Assembly (NCBI GenBank): GCA_047608975.1 | Contig: JBLFYM010000007.1 | Location: forward strand, 1-64,000 | Direction: 5' to 3' | DNA length: 64,000 nucleotides | Origin: GCA-2715965 sp047608975 | Lineage (GTDB): Bacteria; Verrucomicrobiota; Verrucomicrobiia; Limisphaerales; JAYPXF01 | Part shown: one piece after another, positions 35,037 to 44,762 of the stretch | Numbering within the stretch: position 1 is the first letter of the stretch | How the letters are laid out: every line of letters begins with the position of its first letter | Translations under genes and position numbers: made by a program | The notes under the pieces: model-generated | Told to the model about the DNA's origin: nothing | What the model saw: the letters and a program-made list of their open reading frames with translations, nothing else | Databases searched by the model: none

Positions 35037-37769
35037 ATGGCAAGCGGCCGCAGACAATACCCATTTCATCTGATCGAACCCAAGTGGCAGCAGCGCTGGG
35101 AAGATCAGCAGGCTTTTCGTGCGTTCAATCCGGGTGAGGACATCCCGGCCGAGCACGCGTTCGCGAAACGACACGGACTTTCCGGCCCGGTCACGGCTGC
35201 TGAGCTGCCGCCGAAGTTCTACGTGCTCGACATGTTTCCGTATCCCTCCGGCTCCGGCTTGCATGTCGGACATCCGGAAGGTTACACCGCCACGGATATC
35301 TTGGCCCGCTATCGACGCGCCAAGGGAAATCACGTTTTGCATCCCATGGGCTGGGACGCGTTCGGATTGCCGGCGGAACAATACGCGGTGAAGACCGGTC
35401 AACATCCACGGATCTCCACGGAGAAGAACGTCACGGAATTCAAACGGCAGATCAATTCGTTGGGCTTCAGCTACGACTGGTCGCGCGAGGTCAATACGAC
35501 CGACGTGAAATACTTCCGCTGGACGCAGTGGATCTTCCTGCAGCTTTACAATTCCTGGTGTAACCCGGCGACTCGGAAGGCCGAGTCCATTGAAACCTTG
35601 AGCTATCCGGCTGAGCTCACTTCTGAAAAAGAGAAGCGAGAATATCGTGACTCAAAACGACTGGCCTTTGTCAGTTTGGCACCCGTCTGGTGGTGCGAAG
35701 CCTTGGGGACGGTGTTGGCCAACGAGGAGGTAATCGACGGCAAGAGCGAACGTGGCAGCCATCCGGTGATCCGGAAACCGATGCGCCAATGGATGCTGCG
35801 TATCACTGACTACGCGGAGCGCCTGCTTGAGGATTTGGAGGACATCGACTGGAGCCATTCGCTCAAGGAGATGCAACGCAACTGGATCGGGCGCAGCGAA
35901 GGCGCCGAGGTTGATTTTGAAATCGATGAGTTTCGGGACGAAGGCGGGCAAGCGTTAAAACTGCGCGTGTTCACCACCCGGCCGGATACCCTCTTTGGCG
36001 CAACCTACATGGTCATGGCTCCCGAACATGCGCTGGTTGCCAACATTACCGCGGAGGAAAAGCGGGCTGAAGTGGAGGCCTACATTCTCGAGGCGGGAAA
36101 GAAGAGCGATCTGGAGCGCACCGAACTGGCGAAGGACAAGTCGGGTGTGTTTACCGGTGCCTATGCAATCAATCCGGTGAACGGTGAACGGATTCCTATT
36201 TGGATTTCGGACTACGTATTGGCGACGTATGGCACGGGCGCAATCATGGCGGTGCCGGCGCATGACAGCCGTGATTTTGAATTTGCCGAAAAGTTCGGTT
36301 TGTCCGTCATTCAGGTTGTTCAGCCTCCGGATGAAAGCACTCCCTGGCAGGGGTTTACTGATCACGGCACGGCGATCAACTCCTCGCATGGCGACCTTTC
36401 GCTGGATGGACTTTCCACGCCGGACGCCAAAGCGAAGATCTCCGATTGGCTTGCAAGCAAGGGATTGGGCGAAAAGACCATCAATTACAAACTCCGCGAC
36501 TGGCTATTCAGCCGTCAGCGGTATTGGGGCGAACCCTTTCCAATTGTCTGGCAGAAGGATGAATCCGGGGAATCATGCCATCAGGGCCTGCCTGATTCGG
36601 AACTACCGGTGGAACCGCCGCCGCTCGACGATTACAAACCCACGACGAGCGGTGAACCGCCTTTGGCTCGGGCCAAAGAATGGGTCAACCGTGAGGACGG
36701 TTCGATTCGTGAAACCAACACGATGCCGCAATGGGCGGGCAGTTGCTGGTATTACCTCCGTTATCTTGATGCCGGCAACGCCGACGCTTTCGTCAGCAAG
36801 GAAGCGGAGTCCTATTGGATGGGAGGCGGTGCCGATACCAAGCCCGGCGTGGATCTCTACGTGGGTGGGACGGAGCACGCTGTGCTGCATCTCCTCTACG
36901 CGCGATTCTGGCACAAGTTTCTTTACGACCTCGGCCACGTGTCGACGGCGGAGCCTTTTTACAAGCTCGTGAATCAGGGAATCATTCTGGGCGAAGACGG
37001 TCAGAAAATGTCCAAGAGTCGCGGGAACGTGGTTAATCCGGACACGGTTGTTTCTGAGTTTGGCTCGGATGCGTTTCGTCTCTACGAAATGTTCATGGGG
37101 CCGTTGGAGATGATGAAGCCCTGGAGCACCAATGGGGTTGAAGGAGTCTATCGGTTTCTTGGTCGCGTATGGCGACTATTTCTCGATGACGAGAGTGTTC
37201 GTGAATTTGAACAGTCCGGCACTGCGGAGCCAGACCAAGCCTCGGTCCATCTGGAAAAAATCAAACTGAGCGGCAAAGTTACGGACGCCGAAGCAAGCGC
37301 CGATCAGTTGAAGGTTTTGCACGCTGCGATCAAAAAGGTTTCGGATGACCTCGAACATATGCGCTTCAACACGGCCATCTCGGCGATGATGGTGTTTGTG
37401 AACGACGCCAACGGTTGGGACTCACTCCCAGCGGATGTGTTGAAGACTTTTCTGATTCTGCTGCAGCCATTTTCTCCCCACATGGCCGAAGAACTCTGGG
37501 CGAAGTTTGAGCACGACTCAGATCTCGAACTTCCTTACCAACCATGGCCAACCCATGACGAGTCACTGTTGGTCGAGGACGAGTTGGCCTTGCCGGTGCA
37601 GGTGAATGGCAAGTTGCGTGATCGGATCACTGTGTCTGCCTCCGCATCGGATGAAGAGATCGAGAAGGCTGCGCTCGCGAGTGAAAAAGTGCAGCAGGCG
37701 ATCGAAGGCAAAGAGATCAAGAAGGTCATCATCCCGCGGAAGAAGCTGGTGAACATCGTGGCGAAGTAG
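35037..37769 (+). CDS. leuS: Leucyl-tRNA synthetase
   Basis: The enzyme charges tRNA-Leu. The frame is open from 34773, overlapping the divergent gene, but ATG 35037 starts the canonical N terminus (MASGRRQYPFHLIEPKWQQ...) and gives 910 residues. The HIGH-type motif is HVGH at residues 76-79 within PYPSGSGLHVGHPEGY; the KMSKS motif is at about 657-661 (GQKMSKSRGNVV). The CP1 editing domain is present (TTRPDTLFGATYMV, YGTGAIMAVPAHDSRD). The C-terminal region contains an insert around VHLEKIKLSGKVTDAEASADQ and ends with KKVIIPRKKLVNIV. It is flanked on both sides by minus-strand Tat-exported TIM-barrel genes, so it is transcribed alone. Confidence 0.97.
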   Translation: MASGRRQYPFHLIEPKWQQRWEDQQAFRAFNPGEDIPAEHAFAKRHGLSGPVTAAELPPKFYVLDMFPYPSGSGLHVGHPEGYTATDILARYRRAKGNHVLHPMGWDAFGLPAEQYAVKTGQHPRISTEKNVTEFKRQINSLGFSYDWSREVNTTDVKYFRWTQWIFLQLYNSWCNPATRKAESIETLSYPAELTSEKEKREYRDSKRLAFVSLAPVWWCEALGTVLANEEVIDGKSERGSHPVIRKPMRQWMLRITDYAERLLEDLEDIDWSHSLKEMQRNWIGRSEGAEVDFEIDEFRDEGGQALKLRVFTTRPDTLFGATYMVMAPEHALVANITAEEKRAEVEAYILEAGKKSDLERTELAKDKSGVFTGAYAINPVNGERIPIWISDYVLATYGTGAIMAVPAHDSRDFEFAEKFGLSVIQVVQPPDESTPWQGFTDHGTAINSSHGDLSLDGLSTPDAKAKISDWLASKGLGEKTINYKLRDWLFSRQRYWGEPFPIVWQKDESGESCHQGLPDSELPVEPPPLDDYKPTTSGEPPLARAKEWVNREDGSIRETNTMPQWAGSCWYYLRYLDAGNADAFVSKEAESYWMGGGADTKPGVDLYVGGTEHAVLHLLYARFWHKFLYDLGHVSTAEPFYKLVNQGIILGEDGQKMSKSRGNVVNPDTVVSEFGSDAFRLYEMFMGPLEMMKPWSTNGVEGVYRFLGRVWRLFLDDESVREFEQSGTAEPDQASVHLEKIKLSGKVTDAEASADQLKVLHAAIKKVSDDLEHMRFNTAISAMMVFVNDANGWDSLPADVLKTFLILLQPFSPHMAEELWAKFEHDSDLELPYQPWPTHDESLLVEDELALPVQVNGKLRDRITVSASASDEEIEKAALASEKVQQAIEGKEIKKVIIPRKKLVNIVAK

Positions 37770-37822
37770 TGCCTGATGCGCGAAGGCTTCCGTGCCCTGC
37801 GCGGGAAGGAGGGGGGAGTTCG

Positions 37823-38719
37823 CTAGCGCGCGTTCCTGATCCACTTCTTCAGCATCCCCTTCACCAGAAGCAGCTCCGTTCTGAGTTTCTTCAGATCCGC
37901 GTTTCCGTGTTCGATGCACCACGCTCCCCGATAGCCGGACTGCCAGCCGATCTCGAAGCAACGCTTGAGATCATAGGACCGATGTTCGCCTTCAGGCCCG
38001 AGTGTCTGGGCTTTAAAATCGCAGGTTGCGGCGAGTGGGAAGGTGTTTTTCAGACCTGGATATCGAACCTCATTGTGGGACCAGTTGCCGGTGTCCGGTG
38101 AGGCGGCGAGTCCGCAATCGGCTTCGCGGATGAGATCGACCACTGAGTTTGGATCGTTCTGCATCCAACCAAAATTCTCGACCAAAACGGTGATGTTCTT
38201 CTTTTGTGCGTGTTCCGCCAGTTGTCTGAACGAGTTGATAAGATGACTGTGGACCGGTGCCTGCGCGGTCGGGAGTGGTCGCACCCAGCGCATCCCCATC
38301 ACCGCCGCGAGATCGATGGACCGCAGGTATTCTGCGACCGCGTGCTCACGCTTTTCTTTGTCGGCGTGGCCCGGATCAAGACCGCGTTGATTCAATTTCA
38401 GATTGGTGAGAACGCATCCGTGCCGTTCCGCTGCTGCCCGGAGAGATTCCGCTTCCTTCAGATCCAACTTTGGAAAGTTCATCGTGTTCATATCCAACAC
38501 GCGAATCCCGAGTTCTTCCTTCACCCATTGGGGAATATCGGTCAGCTGCATGCCGCCGGGTTTGCGGTGCGATTGATGGGCGGCGAGTGTCGCTACGACG
38601 AGTCCAACCTCGTTCCGCAACGGGTTTGGTTTGCTCGCCGCGTTCCCCGCGGTTCCGGCACAGAGAAGGGTGCTCCCGATGAGGAACTGGCGGCGATTGA
38701 ATGGGAGGTGAGTTTTCAT
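37823..38719 (-). CDS. Tat-exported sugar isomerase/epimerase-like TIM-barrel protein (second copy type)
   Basis: The N terminus MKTHLPFNRRQFLIGSTLLCAGTAG is a twin-arginine signal (NRRQFLIG). The barrel has VLDMNTMNFP, ITVLVENFGWM with a ligand Glu, AASPDTGNW with Asp, CDFKAQTLGPEGEH and AWCIEHGNAD with a final ligand Glu. It belongs to the same broad superfamily as the gene on the other side of leuS but is only distantly related to it, so this is not a recent duplication. The substrate is unknown; periplasmic sugar isomerisation or epimerisation is inferred. It converges with leuS and is divergent from the amidohydrolase fusion gene (about 205 bases between starts). Confidence 0.87.
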   Translation of the reverse strand: MKTHLPFNRRQFLIGSTLLCAGTAGNAASKPNPLRNEVGLVVATLAAHQSHRKPGGMQLTDIPQWVKEELGIRVLDMNTMNFPKLDLKEAESLRAAAERHGCVLTNLKLNQRGLDPGHADKEKREHAVAEYLRSIDLAAVMGMRWVRPLPTAQAPVHSHLINSFRQLAEHAQKKNITVLVENFGWMQNDPNSVVDLIREADCGLAASPDTGNWSHNEVRYPGLKNTFPLAATCDFKAQTLGPEGEHRSYDLKRCFEIGWQSGYRGAWCIEHGNADLKKLRTELLLVKGMLKKWIRNAR

Positions 38720-38923
38720 TGGGATTTTTCGTCTGTAGGGTCCCAGATTTGCTGCCTTGTAGTTCCTTTCCGCATTACAGGATTAGATGCCATGGCGCTG
38801 TGTGCGTAAACAACGGAGTTATGGATCCCGGGCACTGCATCAAAATCATATGGCGGCGCGCTGGAATTCTCGTTTGCCTCGGGCCTGTTCCTTCTCCATG
38901 GTTTTGGCCAATTCCTTCGATCC

Positions 38924-41506
38924 ATGTACAAGAGCATTCTTTCAATAACTTGGTTGGTCTCTGTTGCGGCTGTTCTGCTTGGTCGGGCTGACGCAAAGGC
39001 CCAGACCTTCGACCTCATTCTCAGCGGCGGCACTGTGATTGACGGGAGCGGCGCGGCCGGTTTTCGCGCTGATGTCGGAATCAAGGGGAAACGGATCGTT
39101 GCCATTTCGTGGGACCCCTTGAGTGACCGGGAGGCACGGGTGCTCGATGTGAGCGGATTGGTTGTGGCTCCCGGGTTTATCGACATGCACGCGCATATCG
39201 ATCCGATCACGAAATTGCCGGAGGCGCGGAGTATGGTGAGTCAGGGTGTGACCACGGCGATTGGCGGACCCGACGGGAGTTCGCCGTGGCCGCTGGCTCC
39301 GTACCTGAATCAGTTGGAACGTCAGGGTGTGGGAGTGAATGTCTGCATGTTGGTCGGGCATAATTCCGTTCGCCGCAGTGTCATGGCGCTGGAGAATCGG
39401 GAGCCGACTGCGGACGAGTTGGAACAGATGCGGGCCAATGTCGCGCAGGCGATGGACGATGGGGCCTGGGGGATTTCGACGGGGCTCAAGTATCTGCCCG
39501 GTTCGTTCGCAAAGACGGACGAGGTAATTGCGCTTTCGCGTGAAGCCGCCATTCGTGGTGGCTACTACACATCGCATCTCCGCGAAGAAGGCCTGGGTTT
39601 GATGGATGCCGTGACTGAAGCGATTGAGATAGGTCGTCAGGCGAAGATTCCAATTGTGCTGACGCATCACAAGGTGATCGGTCAGCCGATGTGGGGGCGC
39701 AGCCGGGATACGCTGGCCATGGTCGAGCAGGCTCGCAAGGAGGGGGTTGATGTGATGATGGACCAATATCCTTACACCGCCACCTACACCGGAATCACCG
39801 TGTTGGTTCCGGCTTGGGCGCGGGCAGGGGGGATATCCCAGTTTAAAGTGCGTCTGAAGGACGAAGCGTTACGGGCGAAGATCAAGGAAGAGATTGTGTT
39901 CAACATCGTGAACGACCGAGGTGGCGGAGATCTGCGGCGGGTGCAGTTCGGGCTCGTCAAGTGGCAGCGGGATCTGGAAGGCAAGACGCTCTACGATTGG
40001 GCACTGATGAAGGGAATGAAACCCACTCCCGAAACCGGGGCGGAGCTGGTGATTGAAGCGATACAGAATGGTGGAGCATCCTGTATCTACCACGTGTTGA
40101 GTGATGAGGATGTTGACCGAATCATGCAGCATCCGCTGACCATGATCGGCTCGGACGGGCGTTTGACTGAACCGGGCAGCGGACATCCCCATCCGCGTTG
40201 GTATGGGGCCTTTCCGCGCGTGCTGGGTCACTACGTTCGCGAGAAGAAGGTTCTCAAACTGGAGGATGCGATTCGAAAGATGACTTCGCTGACTGCCCAA
40301 CGAGTTGGACTCAAGGATCGTGGTCAGATCAAGTTGGGGTGGTTCGCGGACCTGGTCGTTTTTGATCCGGACAAGATTATCGACAAGGCGACCTTCAGCG
40401 ATCCTCATCAATATCCGGAAGGGATTCAGCATGTGTTCGTGAACGGAATTGCGGCCATCGATGGAGGGGTATTCCAAAATCTTCGCGCGGGTAATGTTCT
40501 GCGACGAGCCTCCCATAGTTCGTCCGCGGCCTATCCAGGTGAAAACTGGGAACGTTGGAATTCACCTGAAGCTGCGGGTTGGAGCAGCGCCGGACTGAAA
40601 AAGGCGCGCGAATACGCGGCGGGATTGAAAACGGCGGCCATGATGATAGTGCAAGGCGGTCGAATTGTTGATGAGTGGGGGGCGACGGAGCGACAGTTCA
40701 ATTGTCACTCCATGCGCAAAAGCATTCTCAGCGCGCTGTTTGGTCCGCACGCGTTGACTGGCCGGATCAGGCTGTCGGCGTCGCTTGGTGAACTTGGGAT
40801 CGACGACAACGAGCCTTCGCTGACGGAAAAAGAAAAGACGGCGACCGTGAAGGAACTGCTTCAGGCCCGCTCCGGCATCTACCACCCGGCGCTCTACGAA
40901 ACCGCCGGGATGGCGGCGCGACGCCCGTTGCGAGGCAGTCACGATCCGGGAACGTTCTGGTACTACAACAACTGGGACTTCAACGCCGTCTGCTCGATCT
41001 TCGAGAATCTCACCGGGCGCGGCGTGTATGAAGAATTCGAAGATCGCTTGGTAGGGCCATTGCAAATGCAGGACTTCAATCGTGACCAACACACTGGCTA
41101 TGTGACGGGTGACGATTCCGTGCATCCGGCGTATCCGTTCAAGCTCAGCGCGCGCGATCTCGCGCGGTTCGGGCTGTTGTTCGCGCGGGGCGGCCGTTGG
41201 AATGATGAGCAGGTCATCCCGCACGGTTGGGTGATCGAGAGTACCCGCAGCTATTCAACGACCTCGGGTGGCGGCGGATACGGCTACATGTGGTGGGTTT
41301 CGGCGAATGGTAAGTTCTACCCGAACGTCTCGTTGCCCGACGGCTCATTCGCCGCGCACGGTTATCGCGGGCACAAAATTCTGGTCGTTCCCGAATGGGA
41401 TCTCGTGATCGTGCATCGAGTGGATACCTTCAAGCGCGAAGGAAGTGTTGGATCTGGAGACTTTGGGAAGTTGTTGGATCTGGTGCTCGCAGCGCGTTCG
41501 AACTAA
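38924..41506 (+). CDS. Secreted fusion of D-aminoacylase-like amidohydrolase and serine beta-lactamase-type domain
   Basis: Residues 1-24 are a signal peptide. Residues about 28-530 are an amidohydrolase of the N-acyl-D-amino-acid deacylase group: HAH at 89-91, YTSHLREE (His218), LTHHK (His248), and SDGRLTEPGSGHPHPR with Asp411. The GNCG motif whose Cys is a metal ligand in classical D-aminoacylases reads GPDG here (Asp117). Residues about 545-860 resemble a class C beta-lactamase/esterase-type serine hydrolase: Ser596-M-R-Lys599 (S-x-x-K), WYYNNW (Y-x-N, about 680-683) and HGYRGH near the end. Both halves are of types that act on D-amino-acid-containing or peptidoglycan-like substrates, so a joint role in peptide degradation outside the cytoplasm is plausible but unproven. 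Confidence 0.88.
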   Translation: MYKSILSITWLVSVAAVLLGRADAKAQTFDLILSGGTVIDGSGAAGFRADVGIKGKRIVAISWDPLSDREARVLDVSGLVVAPGFIDMHAHIDPITKLPEARSMVSQGVTTAIGGPDGSSPWPLAPYLNQLERQGVGVNVCMLVGHNSVRRSVMALENREPTADELEQMRANVAQAMDDGAWGISTGLKYLPGSFAKTDEVIALSREAAIRGGYYTSHLREEGLGLMDAVTEAIEIGRQAKIPIVLTHHKVIGQPMWGRSRDTLAMVEQARKEGVDVMMDQYPYTATYTGITVLVPAWARAGGISQFKVRLKDEALRAKIKEEIVFNIVNDRGGGDLRRVQFGLVKWQRDLEGKTLYDWALMKGMKPTPETGAELVIEAIQNGGASCIYHVLSDEDVDRIMQHPLTMIGSDGRLTEPGSGHPHPRWYGAFPRVLGHYVREKKVLKLEDAIRKMTSLTAQRVGLKDRGQIKLGWFADLVVFDPDKIIDKATFSDPHQYPEGIQHVFVNGIAAIDGGVFQNLRAGNVLRRASHSSSAAYPGENWERWNSPEAAGWSSAGLKKAREYAAGLKTAAMMIVQGGRIVDEWGATERQFNCHSMRKSILSALFGPHALTGRIRLSASLGELGIDDNEPSLTEKEKTATVKELLQARSGIYHPALYETAGMAARRPLRGSHDPGTFWYYNNWDFNAVCSIFENLTGRGVYEEFEDRLVGPLQMQDFNRDQHTGYVTGDDSVHPAYPFKLSARDLARFGLLFARGGRWNDEQVIPHGWVIESTRSYSTTSGGGGYGYMWWVSANGKFYPNVSLPDGSFAAHGYRGHKILVVPEWDLVIVHRVDTFKREGSVGSGDFGKLLDLVLAARSN

Positions 41507-41593
41507 TACTCTTCAAACTGGCGAAGAGGTGGTGTACCCGATGTGGCGGTGAGCGGATGATGATCTCATCCGAAATCGGCGAGCGGTGTAAGC

Positions 41594-42250
41594 CTACGCG
41601 GGTATGATGCCTTTGCGAATGGCAAAGCGCACGAGTTCGGTCTGCGAGGAGAGCGCGAGTTTGCGCATAAGATTTGCGCGGTGCGTTTCCGCAGTGCGCG
41701 GGCTGATAAAAAGTTTCGCGGCGATCTTGGTGCTGCTCAGGCCTTCGGCTGCGAGTTGGAGAACGGTGCGTTCCCGTTTGGTGAGCGTATCGTAGACGTC
41801 CAGCTGGGACTTGCCGGGATGTTCGAGGTAACCGGTGAGCGCGCGCTCGGCGAGCACTTCGCTCAGGTATTTCTTGCCGGCATGGACGGCCCGGATCACC
41901 TTCAGAAATTCATCGCCATCACAGTCCTTCAACAGATAGCCGGAGGCACCGTTTCGGAGTGCTTCCATCACAAACGGTTCGTCGGAATACATCGACAGCA
42001 CGAGGGTGCGAGTCTTCTTGTGTTCGCGGGCGACCTGTTTGACCACTTCCAGACCATGCAGACGGGGGAGCATCAGATCGACCACCAGGACGTCAGGTTC
42101 TTTGTCGCGGACCAGATCGAGGGCAGCGAGTCCATCCGCAGCTTCGCCAGCGAGCTTGAAATCGATGGACTGCTCGAGAACGAGACGCAGTCCTTGGCGA
42201 ACAATGCGATGATCGTCTGCGAGGCCGACGTTGATGGTTCCGCTGGTCAT
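41594..42250 (-). CDS. NarL/FixJ-type response regulator
   Basis: The 218-residue protein has an N-terminal receiver domain (acidic pair in GLADDHRIVRQG, phosphoacceptor Asp58 in VLVVDLMLPR, Lys in YLLKDC) and a C-terminal LuxR-type helix-turn-helix (about 155-210; LTKRERTVLQLAAEGLSSTKIA, SPRTAETHRANLMRKL). It would bind DNA when phosphorylated. Its start overlaps the stop of the upstream histidine kinase gene in ATGA, so the two form a cognate pair. Target genes cannot be told from the sequence. Confidence 0.95.
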   Translation of the reverse strand: MTSGTINVGLADDHRIVRQGLRLVLEQSIDFKLAGEAADGLAALDLVRDKEPDVLVVDLMLPRLHGLEVVKQVAREHKKTRTLVLSMYSDEPFVMEALRNGASGYLLKDCDGDEFLKVIRAVHAGKKYLSEVLAERALTGYLEHPGKSQLDVYDTLTKRERTVLQLAAEGLSSTKIAAKLFISPRTAETHRANLMRKLALSSQTELVRFAIRKGIIPA

Positions 42251-43929
42251 GGATTTTCGGCCGGGGCCGAAGTAATGGTTAGCGGCAAATCAGCGGTGAG
42301 ACAAGCGCCGTTCCCGGGTTCGGATTCGATGATCAATTCACCACCGAGCAATGCTGCCCGCTCGGTCATGCCGCTGAGGCCGGCGGTTCTCATGCCGTTC
42401 AGCTTGGCGGTGGCGTCAAATCCGGGACCGGAATCCTGGATCTGAACCCGGCAGCGGTCTTCGTCCACGAACAGACGCACTTCTGATGGCGCATCTTTGG
42501 CGTGACGGGTGACGTTGGTCAGTGCTTCCTGCACGATGCGGAATATGGCGATCTCGATGTGAGGCGGCAACCGCTCGAATTCGTTGTGAAAAAAAGAGAT
42601 ATCCAGCCGCGACTGTTCTCTTACGCGGGTGAGTTGCCATTCCAAGGCCTTGATGAGTCCGAGTTCATCGAGCATCTGGGGACGCAGATCAATGGAAAGT
42701 TGCCGGACCCGACCCATCAGATCATTCACGATCTGGACGACCTTGCGCAACTCCTCGGTATCCTGGTCGGCCAGTTGTTTGATGCTGGCGTCCAACATGG
42801 CTTTCATGCCGGTGAGATGCTGGCCGATTTCATCGTGCAGTTCTCGGGAAAGGAACCGGCGTTCTTCTTCCTGAATGTCGAGAATACGACGCGAGAGCTG
42901 ACGCGTGCGTTCGCGTGCGTCGTTCACCTCAATGAACAGATTGGCGAGGTTCAGGGTTACCGCAAGTGAGCGGCCGATCTCGTTGCCTATCTTCAGCTCT
43001 TCGTGATTCAGGGGGCGCGGTTCGTTCGTTCCGAGCAGGAGGACGCCGATGGTCTGTTCAGCCGCCACCAGTGGGAATATCGCGATGTGGCGCCAAGACT
43101 CCGTGCCGCCAAACGGACTGGCGGCATCGCTCATCTGGAGGTGTTCCCCATCGACGATACGGTCAAGAAGATCGAACAGGTCTCCGTCTAGCGGACAGCT
43201 TCGGTTGGTATCGCCATCCGAACCGGTGAGACAGATGAAGCCGTCCGGTTCTCCGTGAAGCGACCATACCTCGGTCAGAGGGACCGTAAGCAATTTGCGG
43301 ATGTTCTCCGTCGCGGCCTGCGCGGCGTTGCGCGCGGACAATGATCGGAGGATCGCCTGGTCGATGGAGTGAAGACCTTGCAGTCGCAGATTCAGTCGCT
43401 GCAATGCCTCCTCCGCATCGCGACGGGTGCGAACCTCTTCCCGCAGGGAGGTGTTCGCTTTGGCAAGGTCGGCAGTGCGTGCGGCGACCTTTTGTTCCAG
43501 GACCTCGTTCGCTTCACGCAGCGCATGCTCGGCACGGACAATGCGAAACAGGGCTTCAATCCTTGCGAGCAGTTCGCGGTCTGGGATTGGTCGGACGATG
43601 TAGGAATCCGCACCGATATCCAGGCCTTCGATCTGCCGGTCAGGTTCGATGACGCTGGATGAAATGAGGCAGATAAAGAGGTTGGCCAGACGTTCGTTTG
43701 CTTTGAATTCACGGCAAAGATCCATCCCGTTGACGTCGGGGAGTTGTACGTCGAGCAACAGCAGATCGGGAATATCGCCGCGCAACGCTGCACGGCATTC
43801 CGCCCCGTCGCCGCATTCGGTTACCGCAAAACCCTGATCGCGAAACAGTTCGGCCAGCGCGAGACGCGTGATGGGATTGTCATCGACGACAAGAATCGTT
43901 TCGCGTTGATTGCCTGGTGCTGCTGGCAT
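42247..43929 (-). CDS. Hybrid sensor histidine kinase: receiver, coiled coil, GAF-like, HisKA_3, HATPase
   Basis: ATG 43929 starts directly before the receiver domain (MPAAPGNQRETILVVDDNP); the frame is open to 44007 with a low-quality extension. Order: receiver (Asp60), coiled coil (about 135-185), GAF-like domain (about 186-325, with FPLVAAEQTIGVLLLG), HisKA_3 with His365 in SRELHDEIGQHLTGM, and a HATPase domain (VQEALTNVTRHAKDA, DSGPGFD, GLSGMTERAALLGG). There is no transmembrane helix, so it senses a cytoplasmic signal or acts after another kinase through its receiver. It is coupled to the NarL-type regulator gene. Confidence 0.93.
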   Translation of the reverse strand: MPAAPGNQRETILVVDDNPITRLALAELFRDQGFAVTECGDGAECRAALRGDIPDLLLLDVQLPDVNGMDLCREFKANERLANLFICLISSSVIEPDRQIEGLDIGADSYIVRPIPDRELLARIEALFRIVRAEHALREANEVLEQKVAARTADLAKANTSLREEVRTRRDAEEALQRLNLRLQGLHSIDQAILRSLSARNAAQAATENIRKLLTVPLTEVWSLHGEPDGFICLTGSDGDTNRSCPLDGDLFDLLDRIVDGEHLQMSDAASPFGGTESWRHIAIFPLVAAEQTIGVLLLGTNEPRPLNHEELKIGNEIGRSLAVTLNLANLFIEVNDARERTRQLSRRILDIQEEERRFLSRELHDEIGQHLTGMKAMLDASIKQLADQDTEELRKVVQIVNDLMGRVRQLSIDLRPQMLDELGLIKALEWQLTRVREQSRLDISFFHNEFERLPPHIEIAIFRIVQEALTNVTRHAKDAPSEVRLFVDEDRCRVQIQDSGPGFDATAKLNGMRTAGLSGMTERAALLGGELIIESEPGNGACLTADLPLTITSAPAENP

Positions 43930-44003
43930 GGCGGGAGCATGGCCGAGGAGAGCTTGGTGGAAAGGGTAAAACCTTGCTTTTCCGCGACGCCACCGGACCG
44001 GAC

Positions 44004-44762
44004 TCAACGCCGAATCCAGCGGGTGGCTTCAGCAACGGTCCACTGGAATTTACGTTCGTGTTCCCTCATCAGAAAGGGGAGGTCGGTGCGGTGGTCCAGT
44101 TCGAAATCTGAAGCGAGGGCTTCGTGGAGTGAAGCGAGGGTTCGCACTTCTTTGCCGTCCCGTTCGAATCCGCCCAGCCAGTTTTCGCGCGGCGTGTATT
44201 CTTCAAGCCAGGTGCACGGGGTCATGATCAGCAACTGTCCGCCGGGATTGAGAAGACCCGACAGGCGCGAAAGGCATGCCTTCGGATCAGAGAGTCGGCA
44301 GATCAGGTTCGCCATCAGGATGACATCGAAGCCGGAAAGATGGTCGCGCAGATCGGTTGCATCACCCTGTTCGAACGAGACGCGGGTTCGGTTGATTGCG
44401 GGATCAACGGTGGCGCTCGCCTCGTTGCTGAGGCTCCCTTCGACGGTATAGCTGTAGTTGGCGGAACCGTCAGTGACCAGCGCACTGGCTGCAGTGACGA
44501 ATTTTTGAGAGAAGTCGATGCCGATGACTTCGTGACAGTGACGCGCGAGCTCAAAGCTCGAACGGCCTACCGCGCATCCGAGATCAAGCGCCCGGGCGCG
44601 GTCTGACACTCTCGCCGTATCGAGGCATTCGGTGATGCAACGGACCGGGTAGTTCAGCGCGGATACGGGGCCGGATTCCCAAGGCAGCAGATCATCATCC
44701 TCACCGTAGTGGAAATGGAGGTATTCCGAGACGGCGCGATCGGTTTCGTAGAAGTTGGGCAT
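44004..44762 (-). CDS. SAM methyltransferase of the OvoA C-terminal (mercaptohistidine N-methyltransferase-like) family
   Basis: The start is ATG 44762, sharing one base with the upstream stop (TGATG); GTG 44765 is an in-frame alternative. The N-terminal block FYETDRAVSEYLHFHYG and LPWESGPVSALNYPVRC, then ALDLGCAVGRSSFELAR, match the family known from the C-terminal domain of OvoA, which methylates 5-thiohistidine in ovothiol synthesis. Here it is free-standing at about 252 residues, with no sulfoxide synthase domain or gene in the window. The SAM motif DLGCAVGRSSFE is intact, and VILMANLICRLSDP follows. Its substrate could be thiohistidine made by an enzyme encoded elsewhere or something unrelated. 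Confidence 0.82.
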   Translation of the reverse strand: MPNFYETDRAVSEYLHFHYGEDDDLLPWESGPVSALNYPVRCITECLDTARVSDRARALDLGCAVGRSSFELARHCHEVIGIDFSQKFVTAASALVTDGSANYSYTVEGSLSNEASATVDPAINRTRVSFEQGDATDLRDHLSGFDVILMANLICRLSDPKACLSRLSGLLNPGGQLLIMTPCTWLEEYTPRENWLGGFERDGKEVRTLASLHEALASDFELDHRTDLPFLMREHERKFQWTVAEATRWIRR

